In this document: positions 16,909 to 28,302 of the stretch, piece after piece
How positions within the stretch are numbered: the first letter of the stretch is position 1
Layout: each line of letters starts with the position of its first letter
Source of the DNA: Prosthecobacter debontii
GTDB taxonomy: Bacteria; Verrucomicrobiota; Verrucomicrobiia; Verrucomicrobiales; Akkermansiaceae
Reading direction: 5' to 3'
DNA length: 32,286 nucleotides
Assembly: GCA_945869855.1 (NCBI GenBank)
Contig: CAMBQC010000012.1
Location: forward strand, 1 to 32,286
Made by a program: the position numbers and the translations under genes
Notes under the pieces: model-generated
Told to the model about the DNA's origin: nothing
The model's database searches: none
Seen by the model: the letters and a program-made list of their open reading frames with translations, nothing else

Positions 16909-18522
16909 TCAGAATTTTCTCAGCGTCGTGTCTTTTTTGAAACGGTCGTCGCCCTCAGGATAATCGAGGGTGTAATGCAGCCCACGCGATTCGCGGCGGC
17001 GCAGGGCGCACTCGACGATGATCCCGGCTACGGCGACGAGGTTGCGCAGCTCTAGGATGTCGGCGTTGACGCGGTGACCCCAGTAGAACTCGCGGACTTC
17101 CTTTTTCAGGTTCCGCAAGCGGGCGGCGGCTCGGCGTAGGCGGTTGTCGGTGCGGACGATGGAAACGTAGTCCCACATCAGGCGGCGGATCTCGTCCCAG
17201 TTGTGGTAGATGACGACGAGTTCATCCGGCTCCGCGACATCGCCGTGGTGCCATTCCGGGATCGGCGGCGCATCCATCGGCGGTTTGTCGGGCGGGTAAA
17301 GGCGCATCATCTCCGCCAGCGCGAGGCGACCCACCACGTTGCCTTCGAGCAGGGAATTTGAGGCCAGCCGGTTCGCGCCATGAAGGCCGGTACACCCAAC
17401 TTCGCCGACGGCGAACAGACCGCGCACCGTGGTTTTTCCAGTCACATCCGTCTTCAGCCCGCCGCACATGTAATGGGCTGCCGGAACGACAGGAATGGGT
17501 TCCTTTTCGCAATCCACGCCGAACTTCAGCAGGGTCTCGTGGATGTAGGGGAAGTGATCGCGCATGAAGCCGGGCGGCTTGTGCGTGACATCGAGATAGA
17601 CGCATGGGGCACCGGTTTTCTTGATCTCGCGGTCGATGGCGCGGGCGACGATGTCACGCGGCGCCAGTGACCCGCGCGGATCGATCTTTTTGGTGAAATC
17701 CTCGCCCTTCGCGTTGCGCAAAATTCCGCCCTCGCCGCGCACCGCCTCGCTAACCAGAAACGACCGCGCCTCCGGGCCGGTGGCCGCCGGGTTGTAGAAG
17801 CAGGTGGGGTGGAACTGGATGAATTCCATATTCGCCACGGTTGCGCCTGCGCGCCAGCCGAGCGCCACGCCGTCGCCGGTCGCGGAGTCGGGGTTGGTGG
17901 TGTAGAGATAAACTTTTCCGCAACCGCCGGCCGCGAGCACCACGCGGTCGGAGCGGAACACCGTGACCTCGCCCGTTTCCCGCTGGAGCACGTAGGCGCC
18001 GAGCACACGGTCGTTGGTGACTGCACCAAGCCGTGCGGAGGTGATGAGGTCGATCACGAAATGGTTTTCTAACAGGGTGATGTTCGGTTCGCGGCGTGCG
18101 GCCTCCAGCATGGCGCGCGCGATCTCGCGGCCGGTGGTATCGCGGGCATGGAGGATACGGCGGTGGCTGTGCCCGCCTTCTTGCCCCAGCACGAAACGAC
18201 CGTCCTCCTTATCGAAATCGACCCCGTATCCGAGAAGATCTGCGATGGCGTCGTCACCCTCCTCGATGATGCGCCGCACGACCTCCTCGTTGCAGAGCCC
18301 TGCGCCCGCGTCCAGAGTGTCGGTTACGTGGCTTTCCATGGAATCGCCATTGGTGCGTAGATCATGCGATAGCACCGAGGCAATCCCGCCTTGCGCCCAC
18401 GCGGTATTTGACTCCTCGGCTTTTCCCTTAGTCAGGATGGTCACCTTACCGTGTTTCGCTGCGTGCAAGGCGAAGGATAAACCCGCGATGCCCGCGCCGA
18501 TCACCAAGAAATCAGAAGTCAT
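16909..18522 (-). CDS. nadB: L-aspartate oxidase
   Basis: 537 aa; FLVIGAGIAGLSFALHAAKHGKVTILTKG, NTAWAQGGIASVL, GGHSHRRILHARDTTG, EFIQFHPTCFYNP, GLFAVGEVGCTGLHGANRLASNSLLE. Confidence 0.96.
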   Translation of the reverse strand: MTSDFLVIGAGIAGLSFALHAAKHGKVTILTKGKAEESNTAWAQGGIASVLSHDLRTNGDSMESHVTDTLDAGAGLCNEEVVRRIIEEGDDAIADLLGYGVDFDKEDGRFVLGQEGGHSHRRILHARDTTGREIARAMLEAARREPNITLLENHFVIDLITSARLGAVTNDRVLGAYVLQRETGEVTVFRSDRVVLAAGGCGKVYLYTTNPDSATGDGVALGWRAGATVANMEFIQFHPTCFYNPAATGPEARSFLVSEAVRGEGGILRNAKGEDFTKKIDPRGSLAPRDIVARAIDREIKKTGAPCVYLDVTHKPPGFMRDHFPYIHETLLKFGVDCEKEPIPVVPAAHYMCGGLKTDVTGKTTVRGLFAVGEVGCTGLHGANRLASNSLLEGNVVGRLALAEMMRLYPPDKPPMDAPPIPEWHHGDVAEPDELVVIYHNWDEIRRLMWDYVSIVRTDNRLRRAAARLRNLKKEVREFYWGHRVNADILELRNLVAVAGIIVECALRRRESRGLHYTLDYPEGDDRFKKDTTLRKF

Positions 18523-18571
18523 GTGAGGGAAAGGATGGACGCGGGAGCTTTTCTGGAAAGGGGAAATTTAA

Positions 18572-19255
18572 TTAGGGTAAAGGAAGTCGCACCGGCACCC
18601 CACCGACAGTTAGAGCCGCATCTTCCTCCACGCCCCGTTTCAAAAACCCCAAACCGTGCGAGCCGCTAACACTGGTTACCTCGCCACAGACCTTGCCTTC
18701 GGCATCGATGATTTCGCCGGTCATGCCTTCGGTTTCAAAAACGAACTTCACGAGCCGCCGGTTCACCTTGCCCGCGCTCTTGATCCGGGAAATTACCTCC
18801 TGGCCGATGTAGCAGCCCTTGTGGTAAGAGATATCGGTGGCATCCAGCCCGGCTTCGGTCGGCAGCATGCCTCCCTTGAGCTCGGCGCCCCATTTCGGAA
18901 TTCCTTTCGCGATGCGTTCCGCTTCGTCCATTTCCGGGATGGCAAAATCCCCGATGCGGAACTTGTCGCTCACATCGCGCACCTCCACGTCATCGGCGAT
19001 GAGATACCGCGTCAGGCGCGTTTCCAGATCCTCGGTCATGCCCTCGCGGCAGATCACCAGCACGCCGCCGCAGCCCTCCGCGATCCATACCCGGAACTGG
19101 AGTCGCCCCTTGGCATCCGTCACGCAGCTCGGCAGGACGAGGCCGGTGCCCATCACTTTCCGGACATCCTGGGTAATCTGCCCGTTGAGGAAGCGCACCG
19201 CGTCCGGCCCGCTGAACTCCAGCGCGCCAGGTGTTTCACCGAGATCAGCTTTCAT
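18572..19255 (-). CDS. Folate-binding YgfZ/GcvT-like protein
   Basis: FLNGQITQDVR, DISYHKGCYIGQEVISRIKSAGKVNRRLVKF (K-G-C-Y-x-G-Q-E signature); start chosen at MKADLGETPG, overlapping the upstream gene. Confidence 0.9.
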   Translation of the reverse strand: MKADLGETPGALEFSGPDAVRFLNGQITQDVRKVMGTGLVLPSCVTDAKGRLQFRVWIAEGCGGVLVICREGMTEDLETRLTRYLIADDVEVRDVSDKFRIGDFAIPEMDEAERIAKGIPKWGAELKGGMLPTEAGLDATDISYHKGCYIGQEVISRIKSAGKVNRRLVKFVFETEGMTGEIIDAEGKVCGEVTSVSGSHGLGFLKRGVEEDAALTVGGVPVRLPLP

Positions 19256-20078
19256 AAGCCTTAGCGAGTGCCGAGAAATCAAGCTCGCCGGAACCTTCCG
19301 CGCACATCTCGCCCATACGAGCGGAAACCGCCGTGATCGCGGGTAAATTCACTCCCGCCGACTCTGCGAGCGCGATGGCGTAGCGGCTGTCCTTCCACAT
19401 ATTTGCCATGGTGAAATGCGGCTCGAAATCGCCCTTGAGGATGCCGGGATATTTCATCGCCATGAGCGGGGAGCCGCTGCCGTTACGGATAGCCGCTTCA
19501 GTGAAAATTTCCGAAGCTACGCCATGTCGTGTCGCAATAGCGAGTGCTTCGGACATCGCCTGAACCGTGCAGGCGGAGATCAGGTTCGTGGCCAGTTTCG
19601 TGACCGTAGCCGCGCCGATCTCGCCGCAGTGGATGCGGCCTTTCGAACTCACAGCTAGGAAATCGGAAACACATTCCACCAGCTCCTCATTTCCGGCGGT
19701 GTAGTAAAGCAACTGCCCGGCGGCCGAGGCGTCCTTACTGCCGGTGAACGGCGCGTCGATGAAATCGCAGCCTTTTGCCGCGCATTGTTCGGCGAGCCAG
19801 AGGGTCGTCGAAAGATCGATGGTGGAATGGTTCAGCACGATCGCGCCGCTTTTCAGCCCCGCTTTCGCCCTCTCGAAAACCTCCCGCACCATCGGCGCGT
19901 CTTTCAGGTAGACCGACACCAAATCTGCTTCCTTCACCGCTTCCTCCGGCGAATCCTTCTCCCCATCCAGCCCGCGTTGCGTGCGGCTCCAGCAGGTCAC
20001 CGGATAAGCCGCCGCCAGCAGCCTCTCCCGCACCCGCGAGCCCACGATCCCCAACCCCAATAACGTGACTCTCTTCAT
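19245..20078 (-). CDS. NAD(P)-dependent oxidoreductase, 3-hydroxyisobutyrate dehydrogenase family
   Basis: 277 aa; LLGLGIVGSRVRERLLAAAYPVTCWSRT Rossmann motif, CDFIDAPFTGSKDASAAGQL, KLATNLISACTVQAMSEAL. Confidence 0.92.
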   Translation of the reverse strand: MKRVTLLGLGIVGSRVRERLLAAAYPVTCWSRTQRGLDGEKDSPEEAVKEADLVSVYLKDAPMVREVFERAKAGLKSGAIVLNHSTIDLSTTLWLAEQCAAKGCDFIDAPFTGSKDASAAGQLLYYTAGNEELVECVSDFLAVSSKGRIHCGEIGAATVTKLATNLISACTVQAMSEALAIATRHGVASEIFTEAAIRNGSGSPLMAMKYPGILKGDFEPHFTMANMWKDSRYAIALAESAGVNLPAITAVSARMGEMCAEGSGELDFSALAKAYES

Positions 20079-20116
20079 CTTCCTTAGGATTAAAAAATTT
20101 AAAGTTTAGGGTTTTC

Positions 20117-20953
20117 TTATTCCTGCCTTTGCAATGCCAGCTTCACCAGATTCGCCGCCTGCTCACGGATCTCCTTCACCTTTTCCACAGTCGGCTCCTC
20201 GCCGTCTGCGATCACCATTTCATTCCGCAGGCCGGAAAGCAGGTCGCGGATCTCAAGGTAGTTGGGTCTTTCGGAAATCCTTGGTTCAAGCCCCGCTACG
20301 ATCTCCGTGTAATAATCCGCGATGTCCTCGCGCATCACCTTGCTAGCGCGTTCGGGGGAAAACTGCTTGTCCACCGCGACGGTGGAAACCTCCAGCGCGC
20401 GGATCCATCCGCCCAGAGAAATCAAATGCGCCAGATCCGCATCGCGCAATGTCACCAGCTCGATCTCGACATCCTTCTGCGTGGCCGCTAGCTCTTTTTT
20501 GAGTTGCTCCACGTTCTGTTTCTTCGCGCTTTCCAGAAGAGCCGCCGCGTGGCGGTTGATGCGGTCGCCGGCACCCAGCGCCTTGCCGTAACGGGTCAGG
20601 TCGGTCGCCATTTTTTCCACTTTATCCATCTGCCCGGCCTGCACGATCAGGAAACCATCAGCGATCAGGAAACCCAGCTCGATGGCCAAATCCGCACGAT
20701 CCAGCGGCATTCGCTCATCGGGCGCACGTTCCATCTCCATTAGCGGCAGTGGCATGAGAAACTCCAGCGTCTCGAAAAGCTTGGAGATCGAGGGCGCGGT
20801 GAACTCGTTCACGCCCAGTTCCTCGCGGACATGCGCATCATCGAGCAAATCCTCGGGGATGTTGGGTTTCGCATCCTCATCCTGGCCGAAACCCAGCCCC
20901 GAAGCCAAAGTGAAGGCGAAGGCGAAAAGCGCTGAACTGAATCTTACTTTCAT
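20117..20953 (-). CDS. Hypothetical secreted protein
   Basis: Start at internal MKVRFSSALFAFAFTLASGLGFGQDED (signal-peptide-like); coordinate +/-1. Confidence 0.75.
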   Translation of the reverse strand: MKVRFSSALFAFAFTLASGLGFGQDEDAKPNIPEDLLDDAHVREELGVNEFTAPSISKLFETLEFLMPLPLMEMERAPDERMPLDRADLAIELGFLIADGFLIVQAGQMDKVEKMATDLTRYGKALGAGDRINRHAAALLESAKKQNVEQLKKELAATQKDVEIELVTLRDADLAHLISLGGWIRALEVSTVAVDKQFSPERASKVMREDIADYYTEIVAGLEPRISERPNYLEIRDLLSGLRNEMVIADGEEPTVEKVKEIREQAANLVKLALQRQE

Positions 20954-21074
20954 GTGTGGAAAATGACACCCGCCCCCCCGCTCCGCAACCGCCAATTCCT
21001 CTATACCCATACACCCGTTGGAATCCGTTCCTTTCTTGCCTGCTCGCGGTTCCGCTTCGTAACGCGGAGCAGGA

Positions 21075-21809
21075 TCAAACCCTGATTTCCCAGGGCGACG
21101 GATTAGGAAACCTTGCAGTCATCCATTGGCTCCATTTTTCCCCCACCTCTGCCGGATCCTGGACATTCAGCCACCGTTTGCCTGGCAAATCCCGGGTTTC
21201 GAAGGTGGCGTATTCACCCGCCGGGCGGGACATGGAACGGTGCAAGCCGTGATAGGCCAATTCCAGCGGATACTTGTGCCAGACACCGAAGTGATCGAAA
21301 GCTTGGCGGGCCTTTTCCCGTTCGTAAAGACACGGATAGTGGACCGAGAAATCCCGTAGGTGATCCAAACCCTGTTCATGGTGCAGGCGGCTAACGATGT
21401 GCCCACGGGAGCGGTTCCATATGTTATCGGAGGCTAGCAACTCAGGAATCCTTGGAATGAGATCCCCGGATGCAAGTTGGATCAGGTGATCTTCAACGCT
21501 GGTATCCATGAGGAAAAACATGTCGTCATTGACCCACAACACTCGGTCGGCTTGGGAGAACGCGCGCAGGAGAGCCTGAGGATAGGAGGGTTCCAGCTGG
21601 AAGATACCCTCATCCAGCCATTCCGGCCGGGCGGTCCCATAAATGATGACAGGCCACGGATGCTGCCAGTGTTTTTGGATCGAGCGCAATGCGTACCGCA
21701 GGGACTCTCCCTTCATGGGATCCCCCTCAAGATGAAACGGGATGGCGATGAGATCCGATAGTGGTGCTTTCTCGGGCCATTTCTTGATGGTCATTGAGGG
21801 ACGAGGCAT
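21075..21809 (-). CDS. Stealth-like/capsular polysaccharide phosphotransferase-like glycosyltransferase
   Basis: 244 aa; ESLRYALRSIQKHWQHPWPVIIYGT, RVLWVNDDMFFLMD, HIVSRLHHEQGLDHLRDFSVHYPCLYE; family by eye. Confidence 0.6.
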   Translation of the reverse strand: MPRPSMTIKKWPEKAPLSDLIAIPFHLEGDPMKGESLRYALRSIQKHWQHPWPVIIYGTARPEWLDEGIFQLEPSYPQALLRAFSQADRVLWVNDDMFFLMDTSVEDHLIQLASGDLIPRIPELLASDNIWNRSRGHIVSRLHHEQGLDHLRDFSVHYPCLYEREKARQAFDHFGVWHKYPLELAYHGLHRSMSRPAGEYATFETRDLPGKRWLNVQDPAEVGEKWSQWMTARFPNPSPWEIRV

Positions 21810-21902
21810 GGGTAGGAAACCTTGAAGCTGCCAAGTCGCGAGAACCTTGCCCTTGTCCTCTCCAGAACAGTGGTAGAACCATGCGCGGTGTTGACGCTCC
21901 GG

Positions 21903-22646
21903 CTAACCTCCCGGAGGCTGGCGGTTCCAGACCGAAGGAAGTGGGCGCCATACGATTTTGCCGTCGCTCACCGCATCCCTCAGGCAAAGGTTGAAATGAC
22001 CCGTAAGAGTCGTTGCCGTCATCAACGGGCGCCGCAGATAAGGGAGGAAATTCTCGGCCGTGGTACGGTCCAGCAAGAACACGCCATCATTGCAGTGGTT
22101 GTTGTCCGATTCCGTGCCGCGCTGGTGGTGCTTTATCACCCCTGCCTCCCGATCTTCGCTTGACTGTAATTGCTCCGGCTCGGGCATGGCCCACAGTCCC
22201 GGCTCGGAAAGATCATGCAGCGGGTGAGGTGCCAGGGGATGAACCATCACATCTGCATCTAGGTAAATCATCCAGTCGGCATCGCTGGCGAGAAACTCCG
22301 CGAGCATATCGGCAAGGACGTCAGCGGTGGAAGCATCATCGGAAGGCGGCTGGCGCCAAACCCTCATTTCTATCAAATTCCGCTCCGCCCACTTGGCCAT
22401 GGACTGAGCCATCCCCGCAATCCACGCATGCCCTCCATAGTGCCAGGTGTAGGCGCGGAGCTTCCGCAACCTGGAGGGATCCGCTATGGACTTTGGGAAG
22501 CGGACGGGGCTTTTGCCACCCAGTGAAATTTGCAGCGAGAAGTGCTCGGCACCCTCGGTCGTTGTGTCCGTCCCCAACTCCTGGATTGACCAGCATGGAG
22601 CTGCCCAAATGGGGCTTCCCCCTAGGTTCGTGTCTGCTTTCCGCAT
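21903..22646 (-). CDS. Glycosyltransferase-like protein (GT-A DxD motif)
   Basis: 247 aa; LASDADWMIYLDADVMVHPLAPHPLHDL, NDGVFLLDRTTAENFL. Confidence 0.65.
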   Translation of the reverse strand: MRKADTNLGGSPIWAAPCWSIQELGTDTTTEGAEHFSLQISLGGKSPVRFPKSIADPSRLRKLRAYTWHYGGHAWIAGMAQSMAKWAERNLIEMRVWRQPPSDDASTADVLADMLAEFLASDADWMIYLDADVMVHPLAPHPLHDLSEPGLWAMPEPEQLQSSEDREAGVIKHHQRGTESDNNHCNDGVFLLDRTTAENFLPYLRRPLMTATTLTGHFNLCLRDAVSDGKIVWRPLPSVWNRQPPGG

Positions 22647-22802
22647 GGTCGAATTGCCAAGCCTAGCTGTGGATATGTCAAACTCTTTTCATCCTGCCAG
22701 ACCCGTCAAATCCCGCATGCCGCTCGCGGCAACCCGGCCAGCTGCGATCTAGACGCTTTTTTTCATCGCCAGAACCACGGGCGGCGATTACCGAGAGCTA
22801 GG

Positions 22803-23495
22803 ATGAAAGCAATTACACATATTACCACCGCACTCTCCGTTACTGCCACCGCCTTTGCCGGCGACTCAAAGGAAGCCATCGCACCTGACTCAACTCCATC
22901 ACCAGATGTCTGGTTCTTTGGCGGATCATTCGGCCAATTCGAATCAGGGATAGGTTCCGAGGATTTCGTCCCATCGGATTTTGACCTGGGGGGGCTCGGC
23001 GGTGTCAGCGATGTCGAAGATGCCGAGTTTGACATGTACACCATGCACATCGGCCGTAACCTCAACCAGCTCCTAGGCTGCGATACGGCTGCATATCTTG
23101 AGGTCGGCTACCTCAATGGGAACATGGATGTCGATGTGTTCGGACCCGGGTTTGTTTCTGCCTCATTTGATGATTCATTGCAGGAAGTTGATCTGGAAGT
23201 TGTTCCCGTCACCTTGAACGTCAAGGTCGAGCGTCGGCTGTTCAATCCTGTGAGCGGCTACCTGACAGCCGGTGTCGGTTATGCCTTTACCAACATAAGC
23301 GTCCCTGCCGGAAGTGAGCGAGATGGCGGGATCTACGCGCAGGCCTCATTCGGCCTGATCTACAATATCAACGAGGATTACGAAATCTATGCGGGCAGCC
23401 GCTGGATGTATCTCGACAGCGTCGATTTTGGTGTCGGCGATTTGGAATTGGATAGCGCGCTCGCGTGGGAAGCCGGCCTGCGTTACAACTTCTGA
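22803..23495 (+). CDS. Outer-membrane beta-barrel protein
   Basis: 230 aa; signal-peptide-like start, alternating strands, C-terminal LAWEAGLRYNF ending in aromatic F. Confidence 0.8.
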   Translation: MKAITHITTALSVTATAFAGDSKEAIAPDSTPSPDVWFFGGSFGQFESGIGSEDFVPSDFDLGGLGGVSDVEDAEFDMYTMHIGRNLNQLLGCDTAAYLEVGYLNGNMDVDVFGPGFVSASFDDSLQEVDLEVVPVTLNVKVERRLFNPVSGYLTAGVGYAFTNISVPAGSERDGGIYAQASFGLIYNINEDYEIYAGSRWMYLDSVDFGVGDLELDSALAWEAGLRYNF

Positions 23496-23625
23496 ATCCC
23501 CTGCGTCCGCGCATACGAATCTGAAGGGCACACACAGCAAGGCGCGTGCCCTTTCCGCGTGGTTCTTCCAAAGCCATCGGTCGCCCTCGCCTCATGGCCC
23601 CATCGCCGGGCATAATGCGTTTTTC

Positions 23626-23641
23626 ATCGGCCTAGGCCGAT
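23626..23641. promoter_or_regulatory. Perfect 16-bp palindrome upstream of icd
   Basis: ATCGGCCTAGGCCGAT. Confidence 0.4.
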
Positions 23642-23668
23642 CCGGTAGGGGATGTTTTCCAAGCGTGA

Positions 23669-25963
<2,295 letters not shown>

Positions 25964-26008
25964 CGAAGTCTCAATATCAAAAATCTAATATCGATCCCCA
26001 TTTGTCCG

Positions 26009-26725
26009 ATGACCGACCCGCAAGAGCAGCCCACACGACACCCTTCCCTCATTCCTACTGCGAATTCTTCAGATTCCCTATCCAGCCGTCGCAAGGTGAT
26101 CGCCACATTGGGATTGGCTAGTGCGGCGCTCTGTGCTTCTCCCGGCAAGGCCAGTGCGATGTGGAAGTGGGGTGCCATAAATGATGTTCCTGTGGTGAAG
26201 GTGAAAACGATTCCCAGCGATTCACGCTTCGGCAAGGTTGCCGCACCGAGCCAGAAAGTCGGCGGTTTTCCCGAGGATTGGGTGCGCTTGCAGGGACGCA
26301 ATCTCAAGAACTACACGAATTACCTCAATTCACTGAAACTACGCAACATCAGCGCGCAGGATGTAATCGCGGCACACGCCAAAGAGCGCGGCTCGGTCTG
26401 GAACGCGCTCCCGCCACGTGAGTTATGGGTGCGCATGGGCTACACGCTCCGAGTGATCGACCGGATTTCCTCGGAAATGCGGACTCCCGTGAAGGAAATC
26501 GTTTCCGCCTACCGTACGCCCGCTTACAACGCCCGCTGCCGAGGAGCTAGGCGGCAATCCTGGCACTTGGCGAATGTCGCTGTGGATGTGCAGTTCGATA
26601 CCTCGGCACGAAACGTCACCTCCGCGACCCGCAGCCTCCGTGACCGCGGCCTCTTCAAAGGGGGGGTCGGCAGTTACTCGTCTTTCACGCACATCGACAC
26701 GCGCGGGCAAAACGTCAACTGGTGA
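26009..26725 (+). CDS. YcbK/DUF882-like M15-type peptidase with probable Tat signal
   Basis: 238 aa; SSRRKVIATLGLASAALCASPGKASA; EIVSAYRTPAYNARCRGARRQSWHLANVAVDVQF; FTHIDTRG. Confidence 0.8.
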   Translation: MTDPQEQPTRHPSLIPTANSSDSLSSRRKVIATLGLASAALCASPGKASAMWKWGAINDVPVVKVKTIPSDSRFGKVAAPSQKVGGFPEDWVRLQGRNLKNYTNYLNSLKLRNISAQDVIAAHAKERGSVWNALPPRELWVRMGYTLRVIDRISSEMRTPVKEIVSAYRTPAYNARCRGARRQSWHLANVAVDVQFDTSARNVTSATRSLRDRGLFKGGVGSYSSFTHIDTRGQNVNW

Positions 26726-26782
26726 ACAGGTGAGCGCCGATTCGGCATTCCCTTTCCTGTTTCGGCTGCTAGTTTTCCTGGT

Positions 26783-27400
26783 ATGACCTTCGCTACGAAA
26801 CTCACTGTGCTCCGGCTCTTGCTGGTGCCCGTGTTCGCGTTCTTGGCGATTTCCTACGGCCTTTCCACGTCGGCAGGCTGGCCCGATGAGACGCTGCGCT
26901 GGGCCGCTTTCTGGGTGCTCGTCACCGCCGCCGCCACGGATGGCATTGATGGCTGGATCGCGCGGCATTTCGATCAGAAATCGGAACTCGGCGCGTTCCT
27001 CGATCCCATCGCCGACAAGGCTCTCGTCATGAGCGCTGTGCTAATTCTGGCGTTTCTGGACTGGGGGCCGGATGGCTGGGGGATCCCCTGGTGGTTCGCG
27101 GCGCTCGTCATATTGCGCGATTGTGTGATCCTCGTCGGCATCCGGGTGATGTGGTCCGCGCGGAAAAATGTGCATATCCGCCCCCATTGGACAGGCAAGG
27201 TCTGCACGTTCCTCATGTTTGTCGTGCTAGGCTGGGTGATGCTGCGGGTGACCGAGCTTTCCCCCGCCTATCCCTGCGCCTTCGCCGCCGTTTTCATCCT
27301 GCTTTCCATGTGGGAATACATCTGGCAGGGGATGCGCATCATGCAGGGGAGGCAGGGATCAGGAGACAGGGATCAGGAATCGGAAAGAGGGGAGAATTGA
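26783..27400 (+). CDS. CDP-alcohol phosphatidyltransferase (PgsA-like)
   Basis: 205 aa; DGIDGWIARHFDQKSELGAFLDPIADKALV signature. Confidence 0.92.
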   Translation: MTFATKLTVLRLLLVPVFAFLAISYGLSTSAGWPDETLRWAAFWVLVTAAATDGIDGWIARHFDQKSELGAFLDPIADKALVMSAVLILAFLDWGPDGWGIPWWFAALVILRDCVILVGIRVMWSARKNVHIRPHWTGKVCTFLMFVVLGWVMLRVTELSPAYPCAFAAVFILLSMWEYIWQGMRIMQGRQGSGDRDQESERGEN

Positions 27401-27403
27401 TTC

Positions 27404-28243
27404 ATGTGGATCGCGAAAACGAAAGCCGAACTCCGTGCCCGCCTTGATGCGGTATCCCGTCCCGTGATCCTCGTGCCGACGATGGGTGCGCTGCATAAAG
27501 GGCATGCCTCGCTGATTTCGCTGGCTAGGGAAAAGGCCGGGACTAACGGCACGGTGATCGTTTCCGTTTTCGTGAACCCCATCCAGTTCGATCACGCGGG
27601 CGATCTCGCGGCCTATCCGCGTCCCCTGGCGGCTGATCTCGATGTCTGCGAAGCTCGCGGTGCCGATGGCGTATTCGTCCCAGACGATGGTGAGATGTAT
27701 TCCCCCGACCACTCCGTGACCGTCACGGAAAACTCGCTTTCCAAGCATCTGTGCGGCGCCGCGCGGCCCGGGCACTTCGACGGGGTCTGCACGGTGGTGC
27801 TGAAACTTTTTCTCCTCACTGGCTGCGATGCCGCCGTCTTCGGCGAGAAGGATTTCCAACAGCTCGCCGTGATCCGCCGCATGGTGCGGGATCTCGATCT
27901 GAGGACAGAGATTATCCCCCACCCCACGATCCGCGAAAGCGACGGACTCGCAATGTCCTCTCGCAACACCCGCCTCACCCCCGAACACCGCGCCGACGCC
28001 CCGCGCATCCGCCAAGCCCTGCTCACCGCCGCCGGGAAAAGCGACGCCGCTTCCATCCTCCGTGTCGCCGGGGAAATCATCGGCGGTTCGTCATACGCAA
28101 GGATCGACTACCTATCGCTGGTGGATGCGGAAACTCTCGCCCCCACGGAAAAACTTGCGAAACCGGCGATCCTTGCCTGCGCGGTTTTTTACGGAGAGGT
28201 GCGGCTCATCGATCACATCGCGGTGGCCCGCGCTTTCCCCTGA
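27404..28243 (+). CDS. panC: Pantothenate synthetase
   Basis: 279 aa; VPTMGALHKGHASLI, VSVFVNPIQFDHAGDLAAYPRPLAADL, FGEKDFQQLAVIRRMVRDL, SSRNTRL. Confidence 0.96.
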   Translation: MWIAKTKAELRARLDAVSRPVILVPTMGALHKGHASLISLAREKAGTNGTVIVSVFVNPIQFDHAGDLAAYPRPLAADLDVCEARGADGVFVPDDGEMYSPDHSVTVTENSLSKHLCGAARPGHFDGVCTVVLKLFLLTGCDAAVFGEKDFQQLAVIRRMVRDLDLRTEIIPHPTIRESDGLAMSSRNTRLTPEHRADAPRIRQALLTAAGKSDAASILRVAGEIIGGSSYARIDYLSLVDAETLAPTEKLAKPAILACAVFYGEVRLIDHIAVARAFP

Positions 28244-28302
28244 AGCGGCCGACTCTTCCCTTGCGGATGGGGGCAAGGGGCATTTGAATCCGCTCGTACC
28301 GA

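Noticed and set aside
20971-20980. Homopolymer C-tract (7 C) upstream of the secreted-protein gene as a phase-variation site
   Set aside because: Short tract, outside the likely coding start, with no sign of a contingency locus.
28258-28279. Hairpin CCCTTGC-N8-GCAAGGG after panC as a terminator
   Set aside because: No U-tract follows and tatC continues in the same direction within ~25 nt; function unclear.
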